The position numbers and the translations under genes are program-made. This document shows, piece after piece, positions 18,308-26,992 of a stretch of 64,000 bases of DNA. This DNA comes from an uncultured Sphingomonadaceae bacterium. Lineage in GTDB: Bacteria > Pseudomonadota > Alphaproteobacteria > Sphingomonadales > Sphingomonadaceae. Position 1 is the first letter of the stretch, and each line of letters begins with the position of its first letter. The notes below the pieces were generated by a model, which did not search any database, was not told where the DNA came from, and was given only the letters and a program-made list of their open reading frames with translations. Location of the stretch: positions 185,928 to 249,927 of the forward strand of contig CAIQHF010000051.1 in NCBI GenBank assembly GCA_903871605.1. Reading direction: 5' to 3'.

Positions 18308-19468
18308 CTACGGCAAAGTCGATCCCGAGCGGCGGTCCAAACGTCGCAGGCGCATCGGCGTTCCTTCAACAACGATATCAGCGCCATCGATTTTTTGCGT
18401 TTCATTTCTTCGAATCCATACCTCAATAAAATTCGCTTCTGCAAGAAGATGATCTTTTCCCACCTGCTTAAGTGGGACCGCCTTCGCAGGAACTCCAAAA
18501 TCATCGAAGTCAATCGTGAGCAAGTTTCCGGCGGCATTTATTTGCGTGGTAAATTTTCCGTCATTCGCGGAATAATTGCCAGCGTACTCGCGCGCACTGG
18601 CGTCCGTCAGCGGAATCGCATCGCGCGAGAAGCCAAAGGTTAGGCCCTCGGCGATAGCCTCGACACCGGATACGGCATGTCCGACCTCGCCGACAGGCCC
18701 CGCTCTAAGCTTTAAAAGGTCAAACCGTCGTGCCTCCAACTCGCGGCCCGCGGATTGAATCCCCCCGGCAAGTGCTTCGGCACCACCCCAGCTAAACAGG
18801 AGGCGAGTCGGCTTGTGAAGAAAGTTCTTGGGCAGTCCATCAAAGCGCCTTTTCAACGAACCATCGTCGAAGGACAGACTCGGACTATCGCACACATAAA
18901 TGTCGAAAAGATCAGGCTCACTCACAAAGGTGTCGAAGGTAAAAAGACCGCCTAATGAGAGGCCCACGAGGGCGCGTGTCGGACCGGCTCGATATTTCTT
19001 CTGGATCCGCGGAATCAGCTCCTCCCTCAAAAAGCGCCTGAAGCTTGCGGCTTGGCCGGCAGTCGGTGCAGCGAGCATTGGAAAGGGTGCGAAATCGCGG
19101 AATCGATCTCCCAGCATTACGTCATGCGGGGCTTTCCACGAGATCCCAATGACTATCGCTGGCGGGAGCGAGCGGTCAAACAGTCCGCCTGTAGCGACCC
19201 AAGATGCGGTCGGGAACAACCACTGGCCATCGAGAACATAGATGACGGGGTAGCGCTGGTTGGTCGCAATTCGATAAGCGTTAGGTAGAGCTACGTCGAT
19301 CCGATAGGTGCTGCCAGTGGTCTGAGACGGTATATCAAACACGTCACGTATCGGATCTCCCAGAATAGCCCCCTCTGGCTGTGGAGATGCCATCAGCGGA
19401 GCCGCAAGCAGCATGCAACACAAGCTCAATAGGGCTATAAGGAACGACTTAATCTGAGCGCCAATCAT
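18308..19468 (-). CDS. Exported esterase-D/IroE-type alpha/beta hydrolase
   Basis: A 386-residue secreted or periplasmic hydrolase. Residues 5-28 form a signal peptide, with a hydrophobic stretch ending near PLMAS. The esterase-D-like fold follows, with YPVIYVLDGQWLF near 75 and the nucleophile elbow GLSLGGLF near 170. The catalytic histidine is probably in EVGHAVSG near 262. The last 90 residues (AREYAGNYS onward) form a small beta domain of the type appended to serine hydrolases. Family members cleave siderophore or other esters. It is divergent from a TonB receptor gene across a 600-base gap, the common pairing of an outer-membrane receptor with a periplasmic hydrolase for its ligand. Codon use here is visibly more AT-rich than in the flanking operons. 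Confidence 0.8.
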   Translation of the reverse strand: MIGAQIKSFLIALLSLCCMLLAAPLMASPQPEGAILGDPIRDVFDIPSQTTGSTYRIDVALPNAYRIATNQRYPVIYVLDGQWLFPTASWVATGGLFDRSLPPAIVIGISWKAPHDVMLGDRFRDFAPFPMLAAPTAGQAASFRRFLREELIPRIQKKYRAGPTRALVGLSLGGLFTFDTFVSEPDLFDIYVCDSPSLSFDDGSLKRRFDGLPKNFLHKPTRLLFSWGGAEALAGGIQSAGRELEARRFDLLKLRAGPVGEVGHAVSGVEAIAEGLTFGFSRDAIPLTDASAREYAGNYSANDGKFTTQINAAGNLLTIDFDDFGVPAKAVPLKQVGKDHLLAEANFIEVWIRRNETQKIDGADIVVEGTPMRLRRLDRRSGSTLP

Positions 19469-19643
19469 CTCACTTTCCTATCTTTCTGCGCAGTGCGGCT
19501 TCCGTAAGGTGGTCATCACGACGCAAGCTCGCTATCTTAGGGGTGGCAACGGCAGGAATGCTCGTGGAGAGTTCACCGGTAACCGATAGTTTGGATTGCT
19601 CCTAGCCGCCGTATAGTCCGGGGCACCCTAACATGAAATCGCC

Positions 19644-19657
19644 GTTCAATATACCGG
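19644..19657. promoter_or_regulatory. PuuR-like box, esterase side
   Basis: GTTCAATATACCGG, reading CCGGTATATTGAAC on the minus strand, an exact TATATTGAAC match. It lies about 175 bases before the esterase start. Operator function is inferred. Confidence 0.45.
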
Positions 19658-19866
19658 CGTCGCACGTCGCGATTGAAAAAGCCATTCGACATTGCTCAAG
19701 CACCCGGTGCCAGGGGAATGGCATTCAGATAGCCCGCATATGGTGGGCCCACACGCCAAATGGCAAGTGCCGAGGCGCCATTGGGCTTGGTTGCCCGACG
19801 CCATCCTCGTGAGAGTTCATCAAGCGAGCTTTGCGCAGGGGCCCTCGCTCCCCGACGAGCGACATG

Positions 19867-19879
19867 CAGGATATTGAAC
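19867..19879. promoter_or_regulatory. PuuR-like box, TonB receptor side
   Basis: CAGGATATTGAAC, about 190 bases before the TonB receptor start and followed by AT-rich sequence with further TTGAC-like elements. It matches nine of ten consensus bases. Operator function is inferred. Confidence 0.4.
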
Positions 19880-20070
19880 TTTCTATTGACAGAACGTTCA
19901 GTTTTCATCAGCAATATCTGACGGTCTGCGGAAACTGCGCGGTCCGGACGGTTTTTGGATACGTCAGCACGGAATGAGCTTTCCGTCTGATCGGCTCAAC
20001 TTCGCAAGAACACCACTGCGAAGATGGGAACAGAGGCAAATGTGTCATTCACTCGCAAGGGGAGGAAGGA

Positions 20071-22233
20071 ATGGTCGTACAGTATATCAGCCGAAAGCAG
20101 CGACGTCTAAGTTTGCTGGGCGGTATCGGTGTCATCGTTGCGGGCGGGGCCATCTCGGTGCCGGCTCTTGCACAAACGGCACCGGGCCAGACTCCTACTG
20201 CATATTCGACCGCCCAAGACCAGTCCGGGGAAATTGTCGTCACAGCTCAAAAGCGATCCGAGAAACTTCAGGATGTCCCAATTTCAGTGAGCGTGCTTGG
20301 TGGCGCTCAACTTGATCAGTCGACGGTTAAAGGTGTTGAAGATGCTTTGACAGCCGTACCAGGTGTCGCTTTCTCCGAATATGCCAATACAGGCGGCGGG
20401 GTTGTCAGCGTTCGCGGCGTGTCGGCCCCGCAGACCGTATTCGGCGGATCAAGTCCCGTTGCTTACTACCTGGATTCGGTTCCGTTCGGCCTTGTGCAAT
20501 CGGCCATCGTGCCAGATGCGAATGTTTACGACTTGGATCGCGTCGAAGCACTTCGAGGTCCACAAGGTACGCTCTATGGCGCGAGCGCACTCGCGGGTGT
20601 CGTGCGGATTTTGACTAAAGACCCCGAGTACGACGCGTTCGGCCTCAAATTTCGCGTCGCAGACTCTGGCACATATAACGGCGGCGACAATTACCGTGGC
20701 GATCTCGCGGTTAATGTGCCGATTATCGATGATAAGCTGGCGATCCGTGCTGTGGTAGACTATCAAGATCTTAGTGGCTGGATCAGTACTCCCCTAAAAA
20801 AGGATGCAAACGATACTAAGGCGCGTAACTACCGCTTCAAGCTTGGCGCTAAACCAATCGACGGGCTGACTATCGTGGCTTCCGCCTGGCTGTCGCGCGA
20901 GAACTCCGGAGGGGTTTCTGCCGGGAGCACGCCTTACTTCCGCGACGTCGGAATTGAAGAGCCGCACAGCAATGACTTTGATGCGTATAGCCTGAAGACA
21001 ACGTATGATCTCCACTCGTTCGACTTGACGAGCAACACCAGCTATCTAAAGTTCAAAGGCGACGGAATCATCGATGCAACCTATCCGTTCCCGTTCCTTA
21101 TGGGTGCGCCGCTTCCGGCGGAATTTGGCTTCAATGCCAAAATCTTCTCCGAGGAATTTACCGCTACGTCGAAAGGTACGGGACCGTGGCGCTGGACGAT
21201 TGGAGCGTTTTACCGAAACGCGCGAGACGCAGGCCTTGTCAGCATACCCGATCTCGCGTACCTCCTCGACTTTACCAGCAAATCGGAGTCCTATGCAGTC
21301 TTCGGCGAAGTCACGCGTCTCTTCGCCGACGATAAGCTTGGAATAACTGTCGGCGGACGATATTTTCATGACAGTGTTACTGCTCTTGAGGGCAAAGACG
21401 CCCCGCCCTCCAATCCTCCGAACTATTATGATGTCACCAAGCCATATTCTGCTGTGACGCCCCGGGTGGTGTTAACGTGGCATCCGATCCGGACTATATC
21501 TGCTTACGCGTCATACTCGCAGGGTTTCAGAAGCGGCTCGCCGCAAGCCTACTATACCGTTAACGGCGTGCCGGGTCTCTCACCCGACGTAAAGCCGGAC
21601 AAGCTGTACAATTATGAGGTTGGTGTAAAAAGTGATACGCGGGCGCTTAGTCTCGATGCCGCCTTCTATTATATGAAATGGACGGACATCCAGCAGTCAA
21701 TCACTGTTCCGGTCAACGGCGTCGAGGTTGCCGCCATATCCAACGGCCACAACGCCAGCGGTTTTGGCGTCGACCTTGGTGTGACCGTGCGGCCGATGCA
21801 TGGACTCGATTTTGGCGGCACATTTAGCTGGAACAGCCTTGAGTCTGACTCGAATACATATTCTGGCGGGGCGCTCCTTTTTGCCAAGGGTGACCGCCTG
21901 AACTTCTCCCCTAAAGACAATGCCAGCCTCTTCGCCGATTATTCGAGGGAACTTGGCGGTGACTATAAGGGAATATTATCCGCCTCGGGCAGCTATACAG
22001 ACCGGCAGTGCTCAAGGGCTAATTCGGCTCTGGATAATGTATGCGGCGATAAGGTCCTCACGACGCGCGCTTCATTGGCTCTTGAATCTTCGAAGGGGTG
22101 GAAACTCACGCTCTTTGGCGACAACCTTAATAACTTTAAGGGCGTTATCGTAGGCGACTCCTATTTCGGTCCTCAGTTTCTTGATCGCATCCGGCCGAGG
22201 ACGATTGGACTCCAATTCGATTATCATCTGTGA
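20071..22233 (+). CDS. TonB-dependent receptor
   Basis: A 720-residue outer-membrane receptor, complete. The signal peptide covers about residues 10-35 and ends VPALAQ. The TonB box region GEIVVTAQKRSEKLQDVP is typical of sphingomonad receptors of the Fiu/pesticin type. The plug carries VEALRGPQGTLYGASALAG near residue 160. The 22-strand barrel ends in an aromatic C-terminus, FDYHL. It imports a large or scarce ligand using TonB energy. Strong ribosome binding site GGGAGGAAGGA. It is divergent from an exported esterase and followed by a convergent cytosolic esterase-like gene, suggesting an ester-containing ligand. Base composition is lower in GC than in the neighbours, a possible sign of separate acquisition. 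Confidence 0.92.
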   Translation: MVVQYISRKQRRLSLLGGIGVIVAGGAISVPALAQTAPGQTPTAYSTAQDQSGEIVVTAQKRSEKLQDVPISVSVLGGAQLDQSTVKGVEDALTAVPGVAFSEYANTGGGVVSVRGVSAPQTVFGGSSPVAYYLDSVPFGLVQSAIVPDANVYDLDRVEALRGPQGTLYGASALAGVVRILTKDPEYDAFGLKFRVADSGTYNGGDNYRGDLAVNVPIIDDKLAIRAVVDYQDLSGWISTPLKKDANDTKARNYRFKLGAKPIDGLTIVASAWLSRENSGGVSAGSTPYFRDVGIEEPHSNDFDAYSLKTTYDLHSFDLTSNTSYLKFKGDGIIDATYPFPFLMGAPLPAEFGFNAKIFSEEFTATSKGTGPWRWTIGAFYRNARDAGLVSIPDLAYLLDFTSKSESYAVFGEVTRLFADDKLGITVGGRYFHDSVTALEGKDAPPSNPPNYYDVTKPYSAVTPRVVLTWHPIRTISAYASYSQGFRSGSPQAYYTVNGVPGLSPDVKPDKLYNYEVGVKSDTRALSLDAAFYYMKWTDIQQSITVPVNGVEVAAISNGHNASGFGVDLGVTVRPMHGLDFGGTFSWNSLESDSNTYSGGALLFAKGDRLNFSPKDNASLFADYSRELGGDYKGILSASGSYTDRQCSRANSALDNVCGDKVLTTRASLALESSKGWKLTLFGDNLNNFKGVIVGDSYFGPQFLDRIRPRTIGLQFDYHL

Positions 22234-22333
22234 CATTAAGCGCCTCACCAATGGTTTGGTGCCTGTAATATGTCGGTGGCGGGTCGGGCCTTTCTCGATC
22301 CGCCATTCGCCTGGCGAAACCGCGTATCGACTA

Positions 22334-23062
22334 CTATGCCGGGCCCGAGGCAGCCTCCAGCAGGATATCGACGACCTTGTCCGGCTCGGTGATCATAAGA
22401 TCATGGCCTGTATCAATCGTATGAACCCTGTGGGAGCTTGTGCGCCGACGGCGGTTCTCCTCGGACAGCGCTTCAAGTACCGAGCTGCAGTTGACGCTGG
22501 TCCGCCGGATGCGTTGCACGTCTGTCTCGCGCCCGAGCACGAGCTTTTGAGTTAGGGATTTCATCGGATGCGGGGTAATTTTTGAGATTAGCCACTTAAA
22601 ATCGTCAGGATCGGTAACGCCCATGACGTCTAGTAAGGGCGAATCCGGGAAGAGAACGAGCTCGACGCCGTCCTCCGCTCGCATCTCGTGCCGCAGCTGA
22701 TCCATCAACGCAGGCATAGTGTTGTCGGCCATTGACTCGCCGTTAGTCGGGTGCGCGGCGTCCAAATAGACAAGGTGCCGGATCCGATGCGGAACGCGGT
22801 CAGCGACGCCCGTGATGACCATACCTCCGTAGCTATGCCCAGCCAAAACGATCTCGTTCAGGTTTTCATATTCAAGCAGGTTGACGATGTCAGTGATGTG
22901 CGTCTCGAGGTCTACGGATAGGCTAAGCAGGTGCTTGCGGTCGCCAAGGCCTGTAAGGCTCGGAGCATACACATCGTGCCCCGCTCGTCTGAGGGGTGCC
23001 GCGACGCGACCGTAGCACCAACCTCCATGGGCTCCGCCATGAACTAAAACGAAAACAGACAT
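22334..23062 (-). CDS. Alpha/beta hydrolase, pyrethroid-hydrolase / methyl-esterase-like
   Basis: A 242-residue cytosolic alpha/beta hydrolase. It begins FVLVHGGAHGGWCYGR, the oxyanion-hole region. The nucleophile elbow is GHSYGGM near residue 79. The catalytic histidine is in HTIDTGHDLMI near residue 223. The acid is probably in the LVYLDAAHP region or later. This branch contains pyrethroid hydrolase EstP and plant methyl-salicylate esterases, small enzymes that act on hydrophobic esters. No signal peptide. It lies convergent with the TonB receptor and codirectional with the M28 peptidase. A pair of 11-base direct repeats occurs upstream. The exact ester is unknown. Confidence 0.83.
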   Translation of the reverse strand: MSVFVLVHGGAHGGWCYGRVAAPLRRAGHDVYAPSLTGLGDRKHLLSLSVDLETHITDIVNLLEYENLNEIVLAGHSYGGMVITGVADRVPHRIRHLVYLDAAHPTNGESMADNTMPALMDQLRHEMRAEDGVELVLFPDSPLLDVMGVTDPDDFKWLISKITPHPMKSLTQKLVLGRETDVQRIRRTSVNCSSVLEALSEENRRRRTSSHRVHTIDTGHDLMITEPDKVVDILLEAASGPA

Positions 23063-23145
23063 CAGCGTGTTACTCCGGGATGAAGCCTATTTGGCTGACC
23101 GGGCGCCGCCCGGCAGGGCTGCCGAACGGCCGAGACTATGACGAT

Positions 23146-23173
23146 AGGCTTCGGTTTACAAAAGGCTTCGGTT
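23146..23173. repeat. Tandem direct repeat upstream of the alpha/beta hydrolase gene
   Basis: AGGCTTCGGTT occurs at 23146-23156 and again at 23163-23173, a 17-base period, 85-110 bases upstream of the hydrolase start at 23062. The spacing is not a whole number of helical turns. It may be a regulator site or chance; I have no family match. Confidence 0.4.
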
Positions 23174-23317
23174 ACTATCTGACGTCCGCAGCGGCGACCG
23201 TGAGAGGTCGCCCCCTCGTCGGGCATTGATCGGATGCCCATCCACCTCGAAGGCCGATGTGCCGTCCGTTGGACACTCGCGTCGCTCGGCCCGACGAGCG
23301 GCGCGAACTAGCCACCG

Positions 23318-24982
23318 CTACTTTCGTTCGGACGCCGTCGCATCGCGCACTGACTTGAACTCCGAACCGACTTCCCAGTCAGGCCATTGGCGTCCCATGG
23401 CGAGCGCTCTCCCCAGTTGATACGCGAGACCGACGTCAATCGCGGTCCCCCGGAAATCAAGATCTTCGCCCCACCGGTCGCTTGGCTGGTGATAGCGATG
23501 ATCGATATATTCCCTATCCGCCGCTTCTCCCGCCGATATGCCGCCCTGGTAGAGATCATGACCGGACCGGACACCGACCGCTGGCACACCAACGCGGGCA
23601 AATTGATATTGATCACCCCGATAGAAGCTGCCCGCCGGCGGATTGGCGTCCGGCGTAAAGCGACGCCCCTGCGCGACCGCAAGCTGAGCCCACAGGTCCG
23701 ATAATCCACTCTCCGCATACCCCATCATACTGACGTCGCGAGCAGGTCCGTAGGCCCGCAAGGCATCGATGTTGATGTCCGCGACGGTGGTCGCCAGGGG
23801 GTTGAGCGGATGATCCGCGTAGTATTCGGCGCCAAGCAGTCCCTTCTCTTCAGCCGTCGTCGCCATGAAGACGATCGACCTACGGGGCTGCCCGTCCCGC
23901 TTAAAAACCCTCGCGATCTCCAGCAAGCTCGCGATCCCGCTCGCGTTGTCGATAGCGCCATGATTGATCGTTTCGCCATGGGCGTCGGGAACGCTGATCC
24001 CGAGATGGTCCCAGTGCGCCGTGTAGAGCACCGTTTCTCCGGGCTTGCTCGTCCCTTGGATGCGGCCGAGCACATTGTGGGTCGTGATGACGGAGTGACC
24101 GACGTCGAAATGAGCCGACAAGGTCACGCCCGATAACACGATCGGATTGAACGAAGCGCTTCTAGCGCGCTGTTTCTCTGTCTCGAAGTCGAGTCCGGCG
24201 GATTCGAACATTGAAACCACCGAGTCGCGCTGCACCCAACCCTGGAGGAGCGGTCGATAGGTCGAAGGATCCGGTCGAACGATGTCGAACTGGGCGTTGC
24301 TGAAGGAGTTACGCGCGGTTTCCCAGCTGAAGGAGACCGGCTTCGGCTCGTAGATGATCAGGAGCCCAAGGGCGCCTCTTCGTGCGGCTTCCTCATGCTT
24401 GTAGGTCCAACGTCCCTTATAGACGAGCCGGGCGCCACCAAACTTGCCGTAGGCATCATCCCCGGGCTTCGCTTCGAAGTCCGGATCGTTGCTGAGACAG
24501 ACGGCGATCTTTCCGTGAAGATCGATGTTTTTGAAGTCGTCCCAGCCTTGCTCCGGTGCGCTGACACCATAGCCGACGAAGACCAGAGGGGCGTCGGCGA
24601 TGGCGACCTTGTCGACCGGCCGGAGCACATCAACAACAATATCCTCGGACTGCCGCAGTGTCTGGACGCGTCCGTGCCCGCGGAAGGACACGTCCACCGG
24701 GCTTTTGACCTGATACCGGGCAAGCGGCACATCCTGGGTCCAGCCGCCATGCTCGCCCGCCGGTCGAAGCCCCTCGGCCTTCATCCGCGCGATAATGAAA
24801 TCCGTCGTGCGTTTTTCCGCCCGCGTCGCCGGTCCGCGGCCTTCAAATTCATCGCTGCTCAGGATTTTCACGTCGCTTGAGAGCTGGGCAGCATCGATTG
24901 GCGTCATTGGGAGGGCGACCTGTGCCCCGGCAGCGGACGAGAGAAAGAGAGCGCCGAGGGTCAGAAAAGGGGATCTCGCCAT
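23318..24982 (-). CDS. Exported M28-family zinc aminopeptidase
   Basis: A 554-residue peptidase. The chosen ATG at 24982 gives a clean signal peptide (LTLGALFLSSAAGAQ) and has GGAGG ten bases upstream; a start at 24994 is possible, and the longer open frame to 25120 lacks support. A PA domain at about residues 90-250 precedes the zinc peptidase domain. Metal and catalytic residues are visible in AHWDHLGI, IDNASGIASLLE and ATTAEEKGLLGAEYY; the late ligand is in HRYHQPSD. It removes amino-terminal residues from peptides in the periplasm or outside the cell. An AT-rich operator-like box lies 55 bases upstream of the start, with a second, weaker TATATCGTGAAC just beside it, so it probably belongs to the island regulon. 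Confidence 0.87.
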   Translation of the reverse strand: MARSPFLTLGALFLSSAAGAQVALPMTPIDAAQLSSDVKILSSDEFEGRGPATRAEKRTTDFIIARMKAEGLRPAGEHGGWTQDVPLARYQVKSPVDVSFRGHGRVQTLRQSEDIVVDVLRPVDKVAIADAPLVFVGYGVSAPEQGWDDFKNIDLHGKIAVCLSNDPDFEAKPGDDAYGKFGGARLVYKGRWTYKHEEAARRGALGLLIIYEPKPVSFSWETARNSFSNAQFDIVRPDPSTYRPLLQGWVQRDSVVSMFESAGLDFETEKQRARSASFNPIVLSGVTLSAHFDVGHSVITTHNVLGRIQGTSKPGETVLYTAHWDHLGISVPDAHGETINHGAIDNASGIASLLEIARVFKRDGQPRRSIVFMATTAEEKGLLGAEYYADHPLNPLATTVADINIDALRAYGPARDVSMMGYAESGLSDLWAQLAVAQGRRFTPDANPPAGSFYRGDQYQFARVGVPAVGVRSGHDLYQGGISAGEAADREYIDHRYHQPSDRWGEDLDFRGTAIDVGLAYQLGRALAMGRQWPDWEVGSEFKSVRDATASERK

Positions 24983-25036
24983 GCCGGCCTCCATCTCAAA
25001 GCATCGATGGTATATCGTGAACTTTAACTCAAACAT

Positions 25037-25049
25037 GTTCAATATATTT
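25037..25049. promoter_or_regulatory. PuuR-like box, upstream of the M28 peptidase gene
   Basis: GTTCAATATATTT. The minus-strand reading AAATATATTGAACATG is the best match in the window to the AT-rich PuuR operator as I remember it from E. coli (AAAATATAATGAACA). It lies 55 bases before the peptidase start. A weaker TATATCGTGAAC stands at about 25010-25021. Confidence 0.5.
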
Positions 25050-25326
25050 ATCGTCGGATCCTTGAGGATTAGGCGCAGGCTATATCTGCCCTGCCGCCGC
25101 CTTTCGCCCGAAATGGGCATCTGTCAGACCCATGGCGCCGTTTTCTGCCGTAGATGCGTGCTGCACGCGCCATAGTCGCGAAGCTTGCCGTCACGCGCGC
25201 GCTCGAGACTCTGACATGATAATGATTTCGCGGTTCACTATTCTAAGCGAGGCGTTATGATAGCACCGCTTGCCGCTCCGCCATTCTCCTTGGCGTGCGC
25301 CGCGGTGTCGCAGGAGGAAATGAGGC
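25050..25326. other. Divergent promoter gap between M28 peptidase and aldehyde dehydrogenase
   Basis: No gene is supported here. It should hold the aldehyde dehydrogenase promoter. AGGAGG at 25312-25317 is the ribosome binding site that decides the GTG start at 25327. Confidence 0.45.
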
Positions 25327-26808
25327 GTGTTATCTCTGGGCTTCAACCCGACCGGCGTCATTCTGCCCGAGGGCCATTTCATCGACGGCCGCGCACAATG
25401 GCTCGAAGGCCGCAGGATCGATGTGCTTCGCCCGTCAGACGGCGTGCCTTTCGGTCAGGTCCCGGCCGGAGGCGAGGAAGCCGTGGATCTGGCGGTCGCG
25501 TCAGCGATCCAGGCATTGGCCACGTCCGGCTGGGCGATGAGGCCGCCCCGCGAAAGGGGCCGGGTGCTGAGGCGCTGGGCTGACCTGATGGAGGTTCACG
25601 CTGTCGAACTAGCCCAGCTGGAGGCGGTGAGTTCGACTCGCCCGGTAACGGGCGCGTTCAATAGCGACATTCCCGCAACCATCGAAGCGATCCGCTTCTT
25701 TGGAGAATTGGCTGACAAGCTCGGCGGTGACGTCGCCGCGACGCGCCGCGACAGCCTCGGCTTCGTTGCGTCTGAACCCTATGGTGTCATCGGCGCCATC
25801 GCTCCCTGGAATTTCCCGCTGTCGATGATGTCGTGGAAAGTCGGGCCTGCCTTGGCGGCGGGGAACGCCGTTGTCTTGAAACCCTCGGAGCTTACTCCGT
25901 TCTCGACTGTCCGCGCGGCCCAGCTCGCGATCGAGGCAGGTTTGCCGGCCGGTATATTGAACATCGTTCATGGCTTCGGACACGAGGCCGGGGCCGCGAT
26001 CGTACGGCACCCGAAGATCGCCAAGGTCAGCTTCACCGGCTCCACGCGGACCGGTGCGGCAATCATGGCCGATATCGCCGCTACTGGAATCAAGCCGCTC
26101 ACCCTGGAGCTCGGCGGCAAGAGCCCGCAGCTAGTTTTCGAGCATGTCGATGACCTCCGGCACACCGCCGACTGCATCGTCCGCGGCTTTACGAGCAACG
26201 CAGGCCAGGCTTGCGTCGCCGGCACACGACTGGTGGTTCACGAAAAGCTGCTGGAACCGCTCGTCGAGACGATCATCGAAATGATCACCCCAATGTCGCC
26301 AAGCGTCACATGGGACGCCGAAGGGACCTATTCCCCCATCATCAGCAAGAAGCAGGCCTATCGGATCGATTCGCTCGTCACGCAGAGCGTCGAGCGGGGA
26401 GCAGAAATTCTGCTCGGCGGTGGAATGTTCGACGGCCCTCACGAGGGTGCCTTCTACCGCCCGACCCTACTCCACCGGGTCGATAGCGACACGCCCGCCG
26501 TGCGGGAAGAACTGTTCGGGCCAGTTTTGACCGTTCAAACCTTCCGTGACGAGCACGAGGGCATCGCGCTCGCCGCCCATCCGACCTACGGTCTCGCGGC
26601 CGGCGTCCACACCAGCAATCTCTCCCAGGCGATGCGCGCAATGAGGGGGATCGCGGCAGGTACTGTGTGGATCAATCGCTATAATCGCAGCGGGGACATG
26701 GTCATACCCACGGGAGGCTTCGGCCAGTCGGGGATTGGCCAGGATCTCGGTCGCCAGGCGGTCGAGGCCAATCTGCGGCACAAGAGCGTTCTGATCGACT
26801 TCGCGTAG
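25327..26808 (+). CDS. NAD(P)-dependent aldehyde dehydrogenase
   Basis: A 493-residue aldehyde dehydrogenase in the betaine, gamma-aminobutyraldehyde or PuuC-like group. Landmarks are IGAIAPWNFPLSMMSWKVGPAL, GSTRTG, the general base in LELGGK (Glu261) and the nucleophile in GQACVAG (Cys296). The start is GTG, set by AGGAGG at 25312-25317. It oxidises an aldehyde, possibly an aminoaldehyde, to the acid. The gene is followed by an XRE-cupin regulator on the same strand, the same arrangement as aldehyde dehydrogenase plus PuuR in the E. coli putrescine cluster. It is divergent from the M28 peptidase gene. The substrate is inferred only from this context. Confidence 0.86.
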   Translation: MLSLGFNPTGVILPEGHFIDGRAQWLEGRRIDVLRPSDGVPFGQVPAGGEEAVDLAVASAIQALATSGWAMRPPRERGRVLRRWADLMEVHAVELAQLEAVSSTRPVTGAFNSDIPATIEAIRFFGELADKLGGDVAATRRDSLGFVASEPYGVIGAIAPWNFPLSMMSWKVGPALAAGNAVVLKPSELTPFSTVRAAQLAIEAGLPAGILNIVHGFGHEAGAAIVRHPKIAKVSFTGSTRTGAAIMADIAATGIKPLTLELGGKSPQLVFEHVDDLRHTADCIVRGFTSNAGQACVAGTRLVVHEKLLEPLVETIIEMITPMSPSVTWDAEGTYSPIISKKQAYRIDSLVTQSVERGAEILLGGGMFDGPHEGAFYRPTLLHRVDSDTPAVREELFGPVLTVQTFRDEHEGIALAAHPTYGLAAGVHTSNLSQAMRAMRGIAAGTVWINRYNRSGDMVIPTGGFGQSGIGQDLGRQAVEANLRHKSVLIDFA

Positions 26809-26901
26809 GATCGATGTCCACAGTGTGTGGATGCCCTTCAGCATCGGCCGCTAAAGCTATCGGGCACCGACCGATCCTTCACTATTTCAGTCGCGCCCAA
26901 A

Positions 26902-26914
26902 CTGCATATTGAAC
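26902..26914. promoter_or_regulatory. PuuR-like box, upstream of XRE-cupin gene copy 2
   Basis: CTGCATATTGAAC, about 80 bases before the preferred regulator start at 26993, the same relative position as the box before copy 1. Its position argues against the more upstream TTG start at 26909. Confidence 0.45.
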
Positions 26915-26992
26915 GTCGAGCGGAAATTCGACATCAGCAGTATGGTAGGCTCGGGGACCAGCTCGAGCATGAGGATAGCGGAAAGAGACCTG

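Larger units (their letters stand above)
19469..20070. other. Divergent promoter gap between esterase and TonB receptor
   Basis: About 600 bases with no convincing gene. It contains two AT-rich boxes (19644-19657 and 19867-19879) and must hold promoters for the esterase and the receptor. Short frames inside lack family features. The receptor ribosome binding site GGGAGGAAGGA ends just before 20071. Confidence 0.5.

Noticed and set aside
26909..26992. Starting the second XRE-cupin regulator at the TTG at 26909
   Set aside because: The paralogue's length and N-terminus align with a start at 26993, and the operator-like box would otherwise lie on the start codon.
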